A stretch of 13,463 nucleotides of DNA, taken from Methanobacteriota archaeon. GTDB lineage: Archaea; Thermoplasmatota; Poseidoniia; Poseidoniales; Thalassarchaeaceae. Where the stretch lies: contig NYST01000038.1 in the NCBI GenBank assembly GCA_002683155.1, forward strand, positions 1-13,463, written 5' to 3'. Positions 7,199 through 13,463 of the stretch are shown here, piece by piece. Positions within the stretch are counted from its first letter, which is position 1. Every line of letters begins with the position of its first letter. The notes beneath the pieces are model-generated. The model saw only the letters and a program-made list of their open reading frames with translations. It was not told the DNA's origin and ran no database searches. The position numbers were made by a program, and so were the translations under genes.

Positions 7199-8185
7199 AT
7201 GGATAGCGACCAAGGCGAGTCCGACGATCTCCGAACCAGGTTGCATGCCATGGAGTCTAAACTCAGCAGAGTTCGTGGCCAGAGGGATTCTCACAATGAC
7301 TCTGCTAAGAGGGCAGCAGATCAGAGAAACTCTGCCCAAACAAAAAGGAATGAGGTCCAAGAAAACATCACATCCAGAATGGATGAACAGAAGAAGGTAA
7401 GAGCCCAAGCAAAAATACACCAAACAAGTCGAGATGAGATCCAGCAGAGTATTAGGGAGATTTTTTCCCGGAAGAAGGGGACAAGGGATCAAGGGCCTGG
7501 AAAGTCCGTAGTCATTCAATTATCAGAAACTGTTGGCGAAATTGAGAGGATTGAAGGTCGAATTATGACCGATGGAGCATTGACTCTTGAAAAGGAGAAT
7601 TCACTCATAAAGAAACTAAGATCACTCATTTCCCGGCGAGATGAATTGATTCCACATGTCGAGCAGCAGAGAATAGTCTCGATTGACCTTAGTGACATGG
7701 ATGAGTCGATTCAAACACTCCGGGCAGAAGCCGACAATGAGCATAAGTTGATGCTCGAGCAGAATGTTCTAGCAGATGAGATTTGGAGTGAAATAAAGCC
7801 TCTATTCGAGGAAAGGGATTTCCTAAGGGGAGAGGGAGACAGGCTGCATGCATTATTTTTGGACGAGCGAAAAAAGGCCGATGAGGCGCATCAAGGGGTG
7901 GTCGAACTACTTTCAAAGGTCAATGAGATTCGTAGCGAGATTCGTTCACAGCACGAAGAGAGTGAGAGGCTGGTCAAGGATCACAACAATTCTGTTAGAC
8001 AGGCCCTCAGAGGGCCAGATGAAAATGAAGAACTTGCCGAATCGCTATCTGACAAGCTTCTCGGCGGAGAATCAATTACATTCGGAGGCATCGTGTCCAC
8101 CGATTCGAAGGTGCCCAATCCAGAGAAAACTAAGTCAAAGAGGAAACCAAGAAAGTTGGGTACCACACGGGGCAGGAAGAATTAG
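7199..8185 (+). CDS. COG1340-type archaeal coiled-coil protein with basic tail (paralogue 4)
   Basis: 328 residues and last gene of the plus-strand operon, 34 bp after the membrane protein gene. A purine-rich AAGGGGGGA (7176-7184) lies upstream of the ATG at a rather long 14-bp distance. The N-terminal arm (10-90) has the family's Arg/Asn-rich repeats (QRDSHN, QRNSAQ, KRNEVQ, SRDEIQ). Residues 115-140 carry IERIEGRIMT...LTLEKEN, which aligns with the patches of paralogues 1 and 3. A second arm spans 165-265, and the helical cap is at 281-300 (LSDKLLGGESITF). The tail is basic and contains PRKLGTTR at 317-324, a likely diverged form of the GRKIGVSR tail of paralogue 2 and MBF1. Its TAG directly abuts the TAG of the convergent pdxS. 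No membrane segment; cytosolic; function unknown. Confidence 0.85.
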   Translation: MDSDQGESDDLRTRLHAMESKLSRVRGQRDSHNDSAKRAADQRNSAQTKRNEVQENITSRMDEQKKVRAQAKIHQTSRDEIQQSIREIFSRKKGTRDQGPGKSVVIQLSETVGEIERIEGRIMTDGALTLEKENSLIKKLRSLISRRDELIPHVEQQRIVSIDLSDMDESIQTLRAEADNEHKLMLEQNVLADEIWSEIKPLFEERDFLRGEGDRLHALFLDERKKADEAHQGVVELLSKVNEIRSEIRSQHEESERLVKDHNNSVRQALRGPDENEELAESLSDKLLGGESITFGGIVSTDSKVPNPEKTKSKRKPRKLGTTRGRKN

Positions 8186-9175
8186 CTACCATCCTCGTTC
8201 ATCGAGTCTAGTCTCAAGAGTGTCTATTTCTAGTCCAGGCATTGCCTCTCCAACCATCTCACAAGCTTCTGCAACTACTGTAGCATCATCGAAGTGATGT
8301 GTCGAAAGTACAATTGCTTCAGCGGTTCTTGTTGGATCAGAGCTCTTGAATATCCCCGAGCCGACGAATATTCCATCCATCCCATGTTTCATCATCAGAG
8401 CAGCATCAGCAGGCGTTGCTATTCCACCAGCCGAGAAAGTAACTACTGGAAGGCGGCCCATTGCAGATACCTCTTCTAGTACGGCCGACACTTCCCCCCT
8501 TAATTCATCCAGGCTCCCGAAAGGTGTAGTTTCCACTTTGGCCCCAATTTCAGAATATTCTTGCATCCTCCGATATCCATCAAGGATTTTTTCAACGATA
8601 TCATCACGTGAATTTGAGTCTGCTTTTTGCGAAGTTTCGATCTCCGTTTCAAGGAGTCTAGCATGCTTAACAGCACTTACAACATTTCCAGTGCCCGCTT
8701 CACCTTTCGTTCTAATCATGGCAGCACCTTCTGCAATCCTTCTAACCGCCTCTCCAAGACTTGTACACCCGCAAACGAAAGGAATTGTAAACTCATTTTT
8801 CGGTATATGGTAGAATGGGTCGGCAGGAGTAAGAACTTCCGACTCATCAATCATATCCACGCCAAGTGACTCCAGTACTCTGGCCTCCTCGTCATGGCCG
8901 ATCCTGGCCTTAGCCATCACTGGAATACTAGTTGTCTCAATGATTTCCTTGATTAGTTTGGGATGGCTCATCCTTGCCACTCCGCCCGACGAGCGAATGT
9001 CAGCAGGGACTCTTTCTAGAGCCATTACCGATACTGCCCCCGCATCTTCTGCTACATGGGCCTGCTCAGGAGTCACTACATCCATCACTACGCCTCCCTC
9101 CTGCATTTTCGCGAACCCCCTCTTTAGGAGTTCAGTACCGTGCCTCATTTCACCAAGCTCGACTCTGTTGGGCAT
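8186..9175 (-). CDS. pdxS: Pyridoxal 5'-phosphate synthase lyase subunit PdxS
   Basis: PdxS makes PLP from ribose 5-phosphate, glyceraldehyde 3-phosphate and ammonia supplied by the glutaminase PdxT. The (beta/alpha)8 barrel is complete. From ATG 9175 (329 residues) the counterparts of Bacillus D24, K81 and K149 are D32 (VMDVVTPEQ), K89 (VMAKARIGH) and K157 (MIRTKGEAGTGN), all shifted by eight. The phosphate-loop region LPVVTFSAGG and FVGSGIFKSSDP are present; the first is usually PVVNFAAGG. The length matches the longer archaeal form (about 330) rather than the bacterial one (about 295); the extra residues lie near 178-238. The ATG is preferred over GTG 9181 because AGAGGG ends six bases before it. 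It lies 49 bp after the ferredoxin gene on the same strand. No pdxT is visible here. Confidence 0.97.
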   Translation of the reverse strand: MPNRVELGEMRHGTELLKRGFAKMQEGGVVMDVVTPEQAHVAEDAGAVSVMALERVPADIRSSGGVARMSHPKLIKEIIETTSIPVMAKARIGHDEEARVLESLGVDMIDESEVLTPADPFYHIPKNEFTIPFVCGCTSLGEAVRRIAEGAAMIRTKGEAGTGNVVSAVKHARLLETEIETSQKADSNSRDDIVEKILDGYRRMQEYSEIGAKVETTPFGSLDELRGEVSAVLEEVSAMGRLPVVTFSAGGIATPADAALMMKHGMDGIFVGSGIFKSSDPTRTAEAIVLSTHHFDDATVVAEACEMVGEAMPGLEIDTLETRLDERGW

Positions 9176-9224
9176 GGGCACCCCTCTGCGATTTTATTGA
9201 TGAACCTATGCGGGGGATTTTTTC

Positions 9225-9503
9225 CTAACTATCCGCAAGGACCGGTGAGTCTCCCTCTGCGATAGGGAGGCTCGGGGCTTCTTCTTCGTTCTTCTCCAAC
9301 CATTCCATTTCCTCGTCCGGTAAATCGCTATCTGCATAGATTGCTTCTTCCGGGCATTCCGGAATGCACGCCGCACAGTCTATGCACTCATCAGGATCTA
9401 TTACCAAATATTCTTCGGCTTCCCTAAACGCTTCTACTGGGCAGACATGCACGCAATCTTGGTATTTACACCTCACACAAGCACTAGTTACTACATGGGT
9501 CAT
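9225..9503 (-). CDS. Seven-iron-type ferredoxin (FdxA-like, 3Fe-4S/4Fe-4S)
   Basis: 92-residue soluble electron carrier. Eight cysteines occur at 9, 12, 17, 21, 40, 43, 46 and 50. Shifted by one, they coincide with the Azotobacter FdxI-type pattern: C9, C17 and C50 would hold a 3Fe-4S cluster and C21, C40, C43 and C46 a 4Fe-4S cluster. The extra non-ligand cysteine of that family (C24) is alanine here. DPDECIDCAAC and the Trp/Asn-containing tail (EWLEKN) also fit the FdxA type. The last 25 residues are acidic. ATG 9503 is clear, with GGGGG about 15 bp upstream. It lies between the RNA-binding protein gene and pdxS on the same strand. The redox partner is not apparent from the neighbours. Confidence 0.92.
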   Translation of the reverse strand: MTHVVTSACVRCKYQDCVHVCPVEAFREAEEYLVIDPDECIDCAACIPECPEEAIYADSDLPDEEMEWLEKNEEEAPSLPIAEGDSPVLADS

Positions 9504-9544
9504 AACGAGGCAACCCCCTGTGTAATTACCATATGAATTCTTGC

Positions 9545-10015
9545 TTATTTGCCAATCAGTCGCATTAGTAAATCCTCAGCAACTTCTATCGTTTCCTGTC
9601 CTGGATAAACTTCCAACTTGAACTTGCCCTTAGCAACCGATTCTTCAGAATTATTCGAAACGACTCCCCTTCCTTGAACTAGCCTTTCAAGACTTAACCT
9701 AATATGGAGGAACTTGTCTTCATCAACTCTACTCCCTACTCCGTTCTCAAGCATGGCAACCAAAGAGTCTTTTTCCAAAATCTCCAATGACGATAATGCA
9801 GCTTTGCTCTTCATTTTGACCCTAATTGTTTGCATCGGGGCCCCTAATGTTGAGTTTTCCTTCTCGATTATGATATTCGATTCGCCGCCACTGAGCCAAC
9901 TGAGAGATTCTTCAATCACTTCACATTCGTCAACGGCACTAGCGTGTATTCTCCATTCACCGCCATGGATGCTCATGCCTATGCCACACGCAGGGATGAC
10001 TTGAATGCGTTCCAT
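9545..10015 (-). CDS. RNA-binding protein, COG1325 (exosome-associated) type
   Basis: The frame is open to 10168, but that would overlap the divergent eS1 gene. I choose ATG 10015 (156 residues); ATG 10036 and ATG 9976 remain possible. The N-terminal half (EWRIHASAVDECEVIEESLSWL, then GAPM-QTIRVKMKS) resembles the HATEDEEKV...GNPI pattern of archaeal COG1325/PF01877 RNA-binding proteins. SRVDEDKFLHIRLSLERLVQG matches their R-x-DE...LRLDKQ-x-x-x-G segment, and the end (KLEVYPGQ) also fits. Members are about 145-160 residues long and have been linked to the RNA exosome. The characteristic residues are diverged, so the call is moderate. Same strand as, and 41 bp before, the ferredoxin gene. Confidence 0.6.
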   Translation of the reverse strand: MERIQVIPACGIGMSIHGGEWRIHASAVDECEVIEESLSWLSGGESNIIIEKENSTLGAPMQTIRVKMKSKAALSSLEILEKDSLVAMLENGVGSRVDEDKFLHIRLSLERLVQGRGVVSNNSEESVAKGKFKLEVYPGQETIEVAEDLLMRLIGK

Positions 10016-10107
10016 GACGCCCGGTATCTGTAGCATTCCGTTCAAATACTGGTTGCAGGTCGGACGGCTCGCAAACGGGGTAGCCCCCGCAATATGGAGA
10101 CGTTTCA

Positions 10108-11004
10108 ATGGCCAAAGGAGCATCAGCGAGAGCAGCAGCTCGTAGGCAGAAGGACAAGTGGAAGGCAAAGAGGTGGTACTCCATCAGGGCTCCTCGAAAT
10201 CCATGGTCATTCAAAGTGATTGGCGAGACAATCGCAGAAGAAGAGGAGATGCTCGTAGGCCGGCCATTCGAGATCATGCAGAACGAGTTGGACGGCGACT
10301 TCACAAAGATGCACGTCAAGATCAAGTTTCGAATAAAGGAGGTTGTCGGCAACGATGCCATCACTGAATTTGTTGGTCACGATGTCATGAAGGACTTTGT
10401 TAGAAGGCAGATTAGGAGGGACAGAGGTAAAATTGACGATACCATCGATGTCGTCACCGAGGATGGTTTCTTTGTCAGGATTAAGCCGTTCATTGTGACA
10501 AGGTCAAGCGTCAAGGCAAGTCAGAAGCACGAGTCTCGTAGCATCACCAGGAACGAGGTTGTAAAGTTCTGCTCTCAATCTACATGGATAAGTGTTCAGA
10601 AGGCACTCATGGATGGATCATTGGAGGAGTCAGTCTCCAAGGCCATCTCTAAGGTACAGCCTGTCAGGGCAGTTTTCTTCCGCCGCAGCCAGCTAATTCA
10701 GGATGGAGTCGTTGTAGATGATGGACCAACTCTTGAGGAGATTAAGGCCCAAGAGAAGGAGGAAAAGATACAGGAAGAGGCAACTCCCGAACTAGAGGAC
10801 GAGAGTTCCGAGCATTCAGACGCTGATCTCGAATCTACTGAGGAATCTTTGGAAGACTCCGACGTCGAATCCGTGGATGCTGATATATCAGAAGATACTG
10901 ACTATGATTCCATGACGGTGGCCCAGCTAAAGGAACTGCTGAAGGAAGCAGGAAAGCCAGTGTCAGGAAAGAAGGCCGATCTCATTTCAAGACTCTCGGA
11001 GTGA
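10108..11004 (+). CDS. rps3ae: Small-subunit ribosomal protein eS1 (S3Ae) with acidic linker and C-terminal SAP domain
   Basis: 298 residues. Residues 1-205 are a full archaeal eS1/S3Ae: a basic N-terminus, then KDKWKAKRWYSIRAP, GRPFEI, FRIKEVVGNDAITEFVGHD, and IRRDRGKIDDTIDVVTEDG. It binds the 30S platform near the mRNA exit. Archaeal eS1 proteins normally end close to this point (about 190-220). Here a Glu/Asp/Ser-rich linker (209-263) leads to a SAP-like helix-extension-helix (265-297: MTVAQLKELLKEAGKPVSG-KKADLISRL), a fold usually associated with nucleic-acid binding. GGAG about ten bases before the ATG is a plausible Shine-Dalgarno. The 92-bp region to the divergent RNA-binding protein gene contains an AT-rich TTCAAATACT that may act as a promoter. 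The next gene starts four bases after the stop. Confidence 0.96.
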   Translation: MAKGASARAAARRQKDKWKAKRWYSIRAPRNPWSFKVIGETIAEEEEMLVGRPFEIMQNELDGDFTKMHVKIKFRIKEVVGNDAITEFVGHDVMKDFVRRQIRRDRGKIDDTIDVVTEDGFFVRIKPFIVTRSSVKASQKHESRSITRNEVVKFCSQSTWISVQKALMDGSLEESVSKAISKVQPVRAVFFRRSQLIQDGVVVDDGPTLEEIKAQEKEEKIQEEATPELEDESSEHSDADLESTEESLEDSDVESVDADISEDTDYDSMTVAQLKELLKEAGKPVSGKKADLISRLSE

Positions 11005-11008
11005 GGAT

Positions 11009-11770
11009 ATGTCCCGCATTGCGGTGATTTGTGGAACTGGTATGAGCTCGTTTTCGACCACTCTTCAAGCGACCATACCCTCTACCTCGACTTCCATTCT
11101 TATCGAGTCTACTTGGGGCAGCGTACCCATCTCAATAGTGACTAATGTAAGGGGGCAAGTCTTCATTATAGATAGGCACCACTCAACTGGCTCTTCACGA
11201 ACCCCCCCTCATGAAATAGAGCATCGTGCCAATGTTCACGCCGCAACTAGTTGCTCGCCAGATCTAATTGTTAGCGTAAACTCTGTTGGATCGATGATAG
11301 ATTCGATGCCACCAGGGAAAGTAGGTATTCCCAGTGGTATTCTTGATCTATCCGTCAAGCCATGGACTTTTCACGATGATGACGCAATCCATTATGACCG
11401 TACTATTCCATTCGACGTGCACTATTCTTCCGTTTGCGAATCAGTGCTCACCGAGAGTCAGGGCAACTGTCCAACCGGTTTAGTGGTGGCTCAGTGCGTA
11501 GGGCCTCAGTTCGAGAGTCCTTCTGAGATTGATGCTCTGGAGAGGCTCGGAGCACATGTCGTAGGGATGACACTCGGCCCTGAGCAGAGGCTAATCTCGG
11601 AGACTTCTACCCCCCATGTCTCACTTTCATGCTCTTCGAACTGGGCTGCAGGAAGGACACCAGGGGAGCCGAAAGCAGAGATAAATCACGACGCAGTTGA
11701 CAAGATGGCGTCGCAGATGAGGCAATTGGTTTCATCATGCATAATTGCGCTACTTGAGGATTTCAACTAG
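11009..11770 (+). CDS. Methylthioadenosine/methylthioinosine phosphorylase-family enzyme (PNP/UDP family)
   Basis: 253 residues, full length for the MTAP branch of nucleoside phosphorylases, which cleave 5'-methylthio-nucleosides with phosphate in methylthio salvage. Visible motifs: ICGTGM (7-12, phosphate loop), IIDRHH (53-58), PPHEIEHRAN (66-75), NSVGSM (91-96), HYDRTIPF (128-135), GPQFESPSEIDAL (165-177) and GMT...PEQRL (186-195). The purine-recognition loop reads SSNWAAG with N211, where MTAP enzymes usually have an Asp (DYD). Asn there is typical of enzymes preferring 6-oxopurines, so methylthioinosine may be the better substrate; this is inference. GAGG precedes the ATG, which follows the eS1 stop by four bases. 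Cotranscription with the ribosomal gene is likely. Confidence 0.88.
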   Translation: MSRIAVICGTGMSSFSTTLQATIPSTSTSILIESTWGSVPISIVTNVRGQVFIIDRHHSTGSSRTPPHEIEHRANVHAATSCSPDLIVSVNSVGSMIDSMPPGKVGIPSGILDLSVKPWTFHDDDAIHYDRTIPFDVHYSSVCESVLTESQGNCPTGLVVAQCVGPQFESPSEIDALERLGAHVVGMTLGPEQRLISETSTPHVSLSCSSNWAAGRTPGEPKAEINHDAVDKMASQMRQLVSSCIIALLEDFN

Positions 11771-11806
11771 TCAACTACTTTGATGAAGTGCCCCTCTAGT
11801 CAATTA
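11767..11806 (+). repeat. Short direct repeat CTAGTCAAYTA before the MazG-like gene
   Basis: CTAGTCAACTA (11767-11777) and CTAGTCAATTA (11796-11806) match at 10 of 11 positions and start 29 bp apart. The second copy ends two bases before the ATG. The first overlaps the stop of the preceding gene. They could be regulatory or chance; AT-rich, no evident hairpin. Confidence 0.35.
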
Positions 11807-11808
11807 TC

Positions 11809-12213
11809 ATGACAGAAAGGCTGAGTGTAGAAGATTGGTTGAAAGTTGAGCACGGAGAAACGCCCGATGGGTCTTGGACAACAATGATGGCTAGAGTGGC
11901 TAAGTTCCACCACAAACACAATTTCGCGGACATCGAGAACCATGGTCACGACATGGGATTCAGAATCGCGCTGACTGTGGAGGAGCTTGGGGAACTATCA
12001 GCCGCTATCACAAAAGGAAAACCAGACGAAGAGGCAGCCGAAGAACTCGCTGACCTTCTAATTCTGATTCTCGGGCACTCCCTAGCAATGAACGTAGATC
12101 TCGAGTATGAATTTCATAGTAAGATGAATCAAATTATGACGAGGAAGGCTCGAACAGGCAAGCTGGGAATAAGAGTAACAGATTATACGCCCGAAACAAA
12201 TGAACGGCAGTAA
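11809..12213 (+). CDS. MazG-like nucleoside triphosphate pyrophosphohydrolase
   Basis: 134 residues, the size of single-domain MazG/all-alpha NTP pyrophosphatases, which hydrolyse (d)NTPs to monophosphate and pyrophosphate. The magnesium site is recognisable: E59-x2-E62 in LTVEELGELSAAI and E79-x2-D82 in EELADLLILI. The C-terminal KMNQIMTRKAR...G helix and RVTDY ending are also typical. The N-terminal 45 residues (DGSWTTMMARVAKFHHKHNF) form the first helices. No strong Shine-Dalgarno is seen, and the 38-bp gap upstream has a short direct repeat. Likely role is clearing non-canonical or excess nucleotides; the exact substrate cannot be told. Convergent with the Tsr3-like gene, 29 bp apart, with no T-rich terminator visible between them. 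Confidence 0.88.
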   Translation: MTERLSVEDWLKVEHGETPDGSWTTMMARVAKFHHKHNFADIENHGHDMGFRIALTVEELGELSAAITKGKPDEEAAEELADLLILILGHSLAMNVDLEYEFHSKMNQIMTRKARTGKLGIRVTDYTPETNERQ

Positions 12214-12242
12214 AAGACATACTTACGCAAACCCCCATATCC

Positions 12243-12773
12243 TCATTCGACATCGAAGAATTCAGATTGCAATCCAGAAACCTCATCTCTTGATTTTGCA
12301 ATTGCGTATGCCTCCAAGGGTTCACGGTTCAGACTTAGAAACTGACTCCCAAATTGGAACGGCTCAAGAATGCTAGCAGCCTGCTCTTTATGTCCAAGAA
12401 TTGCTAGAGTAGCCGCAATGGCCTCTACTGAAGACAACCTGCCTACCCTGCCCCAGGAAACTGGATTTGCTGCCAGCAATGCAGGCAAAACCCTCCCCTC
12501 TAATTTGGTTATTCCCGCTATTTCTTCCAATGATTCGTCAATTCTCTTCCATGAGCAATCAAGAACTACAATCGCTGCACCAATAGCAATGAGGTTGCGA
12601 TCCTCAGGTCCAAGAATAATTTTTGATTTCGGATCTAGTAGATACCCCCTCTTCGGGACCCTCGTTATCGATTCGTGCAATGCTACATGGCCATTTGCAT
12701 GCATTTTTCTTGCTGTACATTTCCGTGGATCATCTTGGTCAAGATGAATGACATGGATGGGAACCTTATCCAC
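12243..12773 (-). CDS. tsr3: Tsr3-like rRNA aminocarboxypropyltransferase (DUF367)
   Basis: Tsr3 transfers the 3-amino-3-carboxypropyl group of S-adenosylmethionine to a hypermodified pseudouridine of small-subunit rRNA in eukaryotes and archaea. From GTG 12773 the protein has 176 residues, normal for the archaeal form. Motifs: DDPRKCTARKM (14-24), LDCSWK (71-76), LPALLAANPVSWG (96-108; usually NPVNYG), LSSVEAIAATL (113-123) and FGSQFLSLN (141-149). The longer frame back to 12878 would overlap MBF1 by about 100 bp and starts with low-complexity Arg residues, so I reject it. AGGAGAT lies about eight bases before the GTG, and the MBF1 stop is four bases upstream. Acts in 30S maturation; its pairing with MBF1 is a translation-related operon. 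Confidence 0.93.
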   Translation of the reverse strand: MDKVPIHVIHLDQDDPRKCTARKMHANGHVALHESITRVPKRGYLLDPKSKIILGPEDRNLIAIGAAIVVLDCSWKRIDESLEEIAGITKLEGRVLPALLAANPVSWGRVGRLSSVEAIAATLAILGHKEQAASILEPFQFGSQFLSLNREPLEAYAIAKSRDEVSGLQSEFFDVE

Positions 12774-12777
12774 GGGC

Positions 12778-13404
12778 TTATCTCCTAGATCTTGCACCGG
12801 TACGAGAGACTCCAATCTTCCTCCCCTTCTTCTTCTTATGCTTCTTCTTCGACTCAGAAACAGGAGATTTTTTCGCATCCGAGATAGTCATTGGCCTATC
12901 TGTCTCGGTAGCAACCATTGTATGGGAATGGGAAACTGATTCGACAAAGAGCCTGATGTCTAGGGTCTTCGCGAGCTTGCTTAGAAGTGAATCTGTTGGC
13001 CTGATCCCACTCTCGGCCTTCTGAATGACGCCAATCTTCTCATTCATTTGTTTGGCGAGGTCTTCTTGGCTAAGTCCATGATGTTCCCTCGCCTTTCGAA
13101 TTCGAGTATGAAAGTCGTTGGATAGTTCCAATGAATCTTTTGTCATGATGTCTATTCCAGAGACTCCCTTTCCTGTTACCGAGCTTTGTGATTTTGGGGT
13201 CGGAATGGAAGTAGGCACTCCGAATGACTCAACAATTAGCCCCATGGAGTCAATACACCTAGTACAGCATTCAATCATCGAATTGTGACCCACCGGTTTA
13301 GGAATCCTGGCCCTCTTAGTGCCGACGCCCTCGGCCCCACATAGTTCGCATGCACCCACGCATTGCCGATGGGACCGCTCACCATAGTCCTTCGCAGAGG
13401 TCAT
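12778..13404 (-). CDS. mbf1: Multiprotein-bridging factor 1 homologue (zinc ribbon + XRE-type HTH) with basic tail
   Basis: 208 residues. The N-terminal zinc ribbon uses C19-x2-C22 (CELCG) and C47-x2-C50. A Ser/Thr/Pro-rich linker (62-90) leads to an XRE-like helix-turn-helix (about 97-155: RIRKAREHHGLSQEDLAKQM, IGVIQKAESG). Archaeal MBF1 has this same order and has been associated with the ribosome as well as with transcription. The extension (160-208) is unusual: Ser-rich, then KKKHKKKKGRKIGVSRTGARSRR in two halves (186-193 Lys-rich, 194-205 GRKIGVSRTGAR), shared with coiled-coil paralogue 2. ATG 13404 lacks a Shine-Dalgarno; a GTG 15 codons downstream, closer to the zinc ribbon, is the alternative. 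The Tsr3 gene follows immediately. Confidence 0.93.
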   Translation of the reverse strand: MTSAKDYGERSHRQCVGACELCGAEGVGTKRARIPKPVGHNSMIECCTRCIDSMGLIVESFGVPTSIPTPKSQSSVTGKGVSGIDIMTKDSLELSNDFHTRIRKAREHHGLSQEDLAKQMNEKIGVIQKAESGIRPTDSLLSKLAKTLDIRLFVESVSHSHTMVATETDRPMTISDAKKSPVSESKKKHKKKKGRKIGVSRTGARSRR

Positions 13405-13446
13405 AAGAGACAGTTTGCTGTGGACAGCATGGTCTCCGAGGCGAAC

Positions 13447-13454
13447 GATAAAAC
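13447..13454 (-). promoter_or_regulatory. Possible TATA box of the mbf1-tsr3 operon
   Basis: The minus strand reads GTTTTATC here. At the usual 26-bp distance transcription would begin near 13424, giving a leader of about 20 bases before the MBF1 ATG. Only sequence resemblance and spacing support it. Confidence 0.35.
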
Positions 13455-13463
13455 AGGTGGAAA

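Noticed and set aside
9957..10364. Minus-strand frame overlapping eS1
   Set aside because: Antisense to a confidently identified ribosomal gene.
12826..12850. AAG-rich tract resembling a simple repeat
   Set aside because: It is the Lys-rich part of the MBF1 tail in frame; no sign of a separate element.
12774..12878. Upstream extension of the Tsr3-like protein
   Set aside because: It is the MBF1 tail read in another frame; GTG 12773 has a good Shine-Dalgarno and matches family length.
13401..13430. Nine-codon minus-strand reading frame whose TGA overlaps the MBF1 ATG
   Set aside because: It could be a leader peptide, but the predicted transcription start lies inside it and such short frames arise by chance.

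Overview
The window looks like a compact archaeal chromosome segment, most probably from an uncultivated marine euryarchaeon (Marine Group II/III, Thermoplasmatota-like). Archaeal/eukaryotic markers are ribosomal protein eS1 (S3Ae), MBF1, a Tsr3-type rRNA modification enzyme and an archaeal RNA-binding protein of COG1325 type. Euryarchaeal COG1340-type coiled-coil proteins are present in several copies. TATA-like elements sit about 26-30 bp upstream of some starts, and Shine-Dalgarno-like GGAG/GAGG motifs precede others. The lineage is inferred from protein character only, without a database search. Gene density is very high: stop codons overlap or abut at convergent junctions, ATGA overlaps link genes, and no gene-free stretch exceeds about 100 bp. 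I see no tRNA, rRNA, CRISPR array, insertion sequence or clear hairpin terminator.

Region 1 (1-3311): the 3' end of an unrecognised plus-strand gene meets, tail to tail, a minus-strand operon of three related coiled-coil proteins (transcribed 3311 to 592). Region 2 (3367-8185): a divergent plus-strand operon encodes a secreted/membrane protein with two cytoplasmic zinc ribbons, a DtxR/MntR-type metal-dependent repressor with a FeoA-like C-terminus, a five-helix membrane protein, and a fourth coiled-coil paralogue. The two operons face away from a 55-bp region containing one TATA-like element readable in both directions. The whole block (four coiled-coil paralogues around a metal sensor and two membrane proteins) is the best candidate here for an undescribed system.

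Region 3 (8186-10015, minus): a COG1325-like RNA-binding protein, a seven-iron-type ferredoxin and PdxS (PLP synthase) are tightly spaced. Region 4 (10108-12213, plus): eS1 with an acidic linker and a C-terminal SAP domain, a methylthioadenosine/methylthioinosine phosphorylase-family enzyme, and a MazG-like NTP pyrophosphohydrolase. Region 5 (12243-13404, minus): MBF1 followed closely by the Tsr3-like enzyme. Regions 3-5 read as ribosome, translation and nucleotide housekeeping.

One cross-connection stands out. A coiled-coil protein from region 1 and MBF1 from region 5, otherwise unrelated, end in the same basic tail (GRKIGVSR-x-G-[SA]-R). Their codons differ only at synonymous positions over the eight identical residues. 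The fourth coiled-coil paralogue ends in a diverged version (PRKLGTTR).
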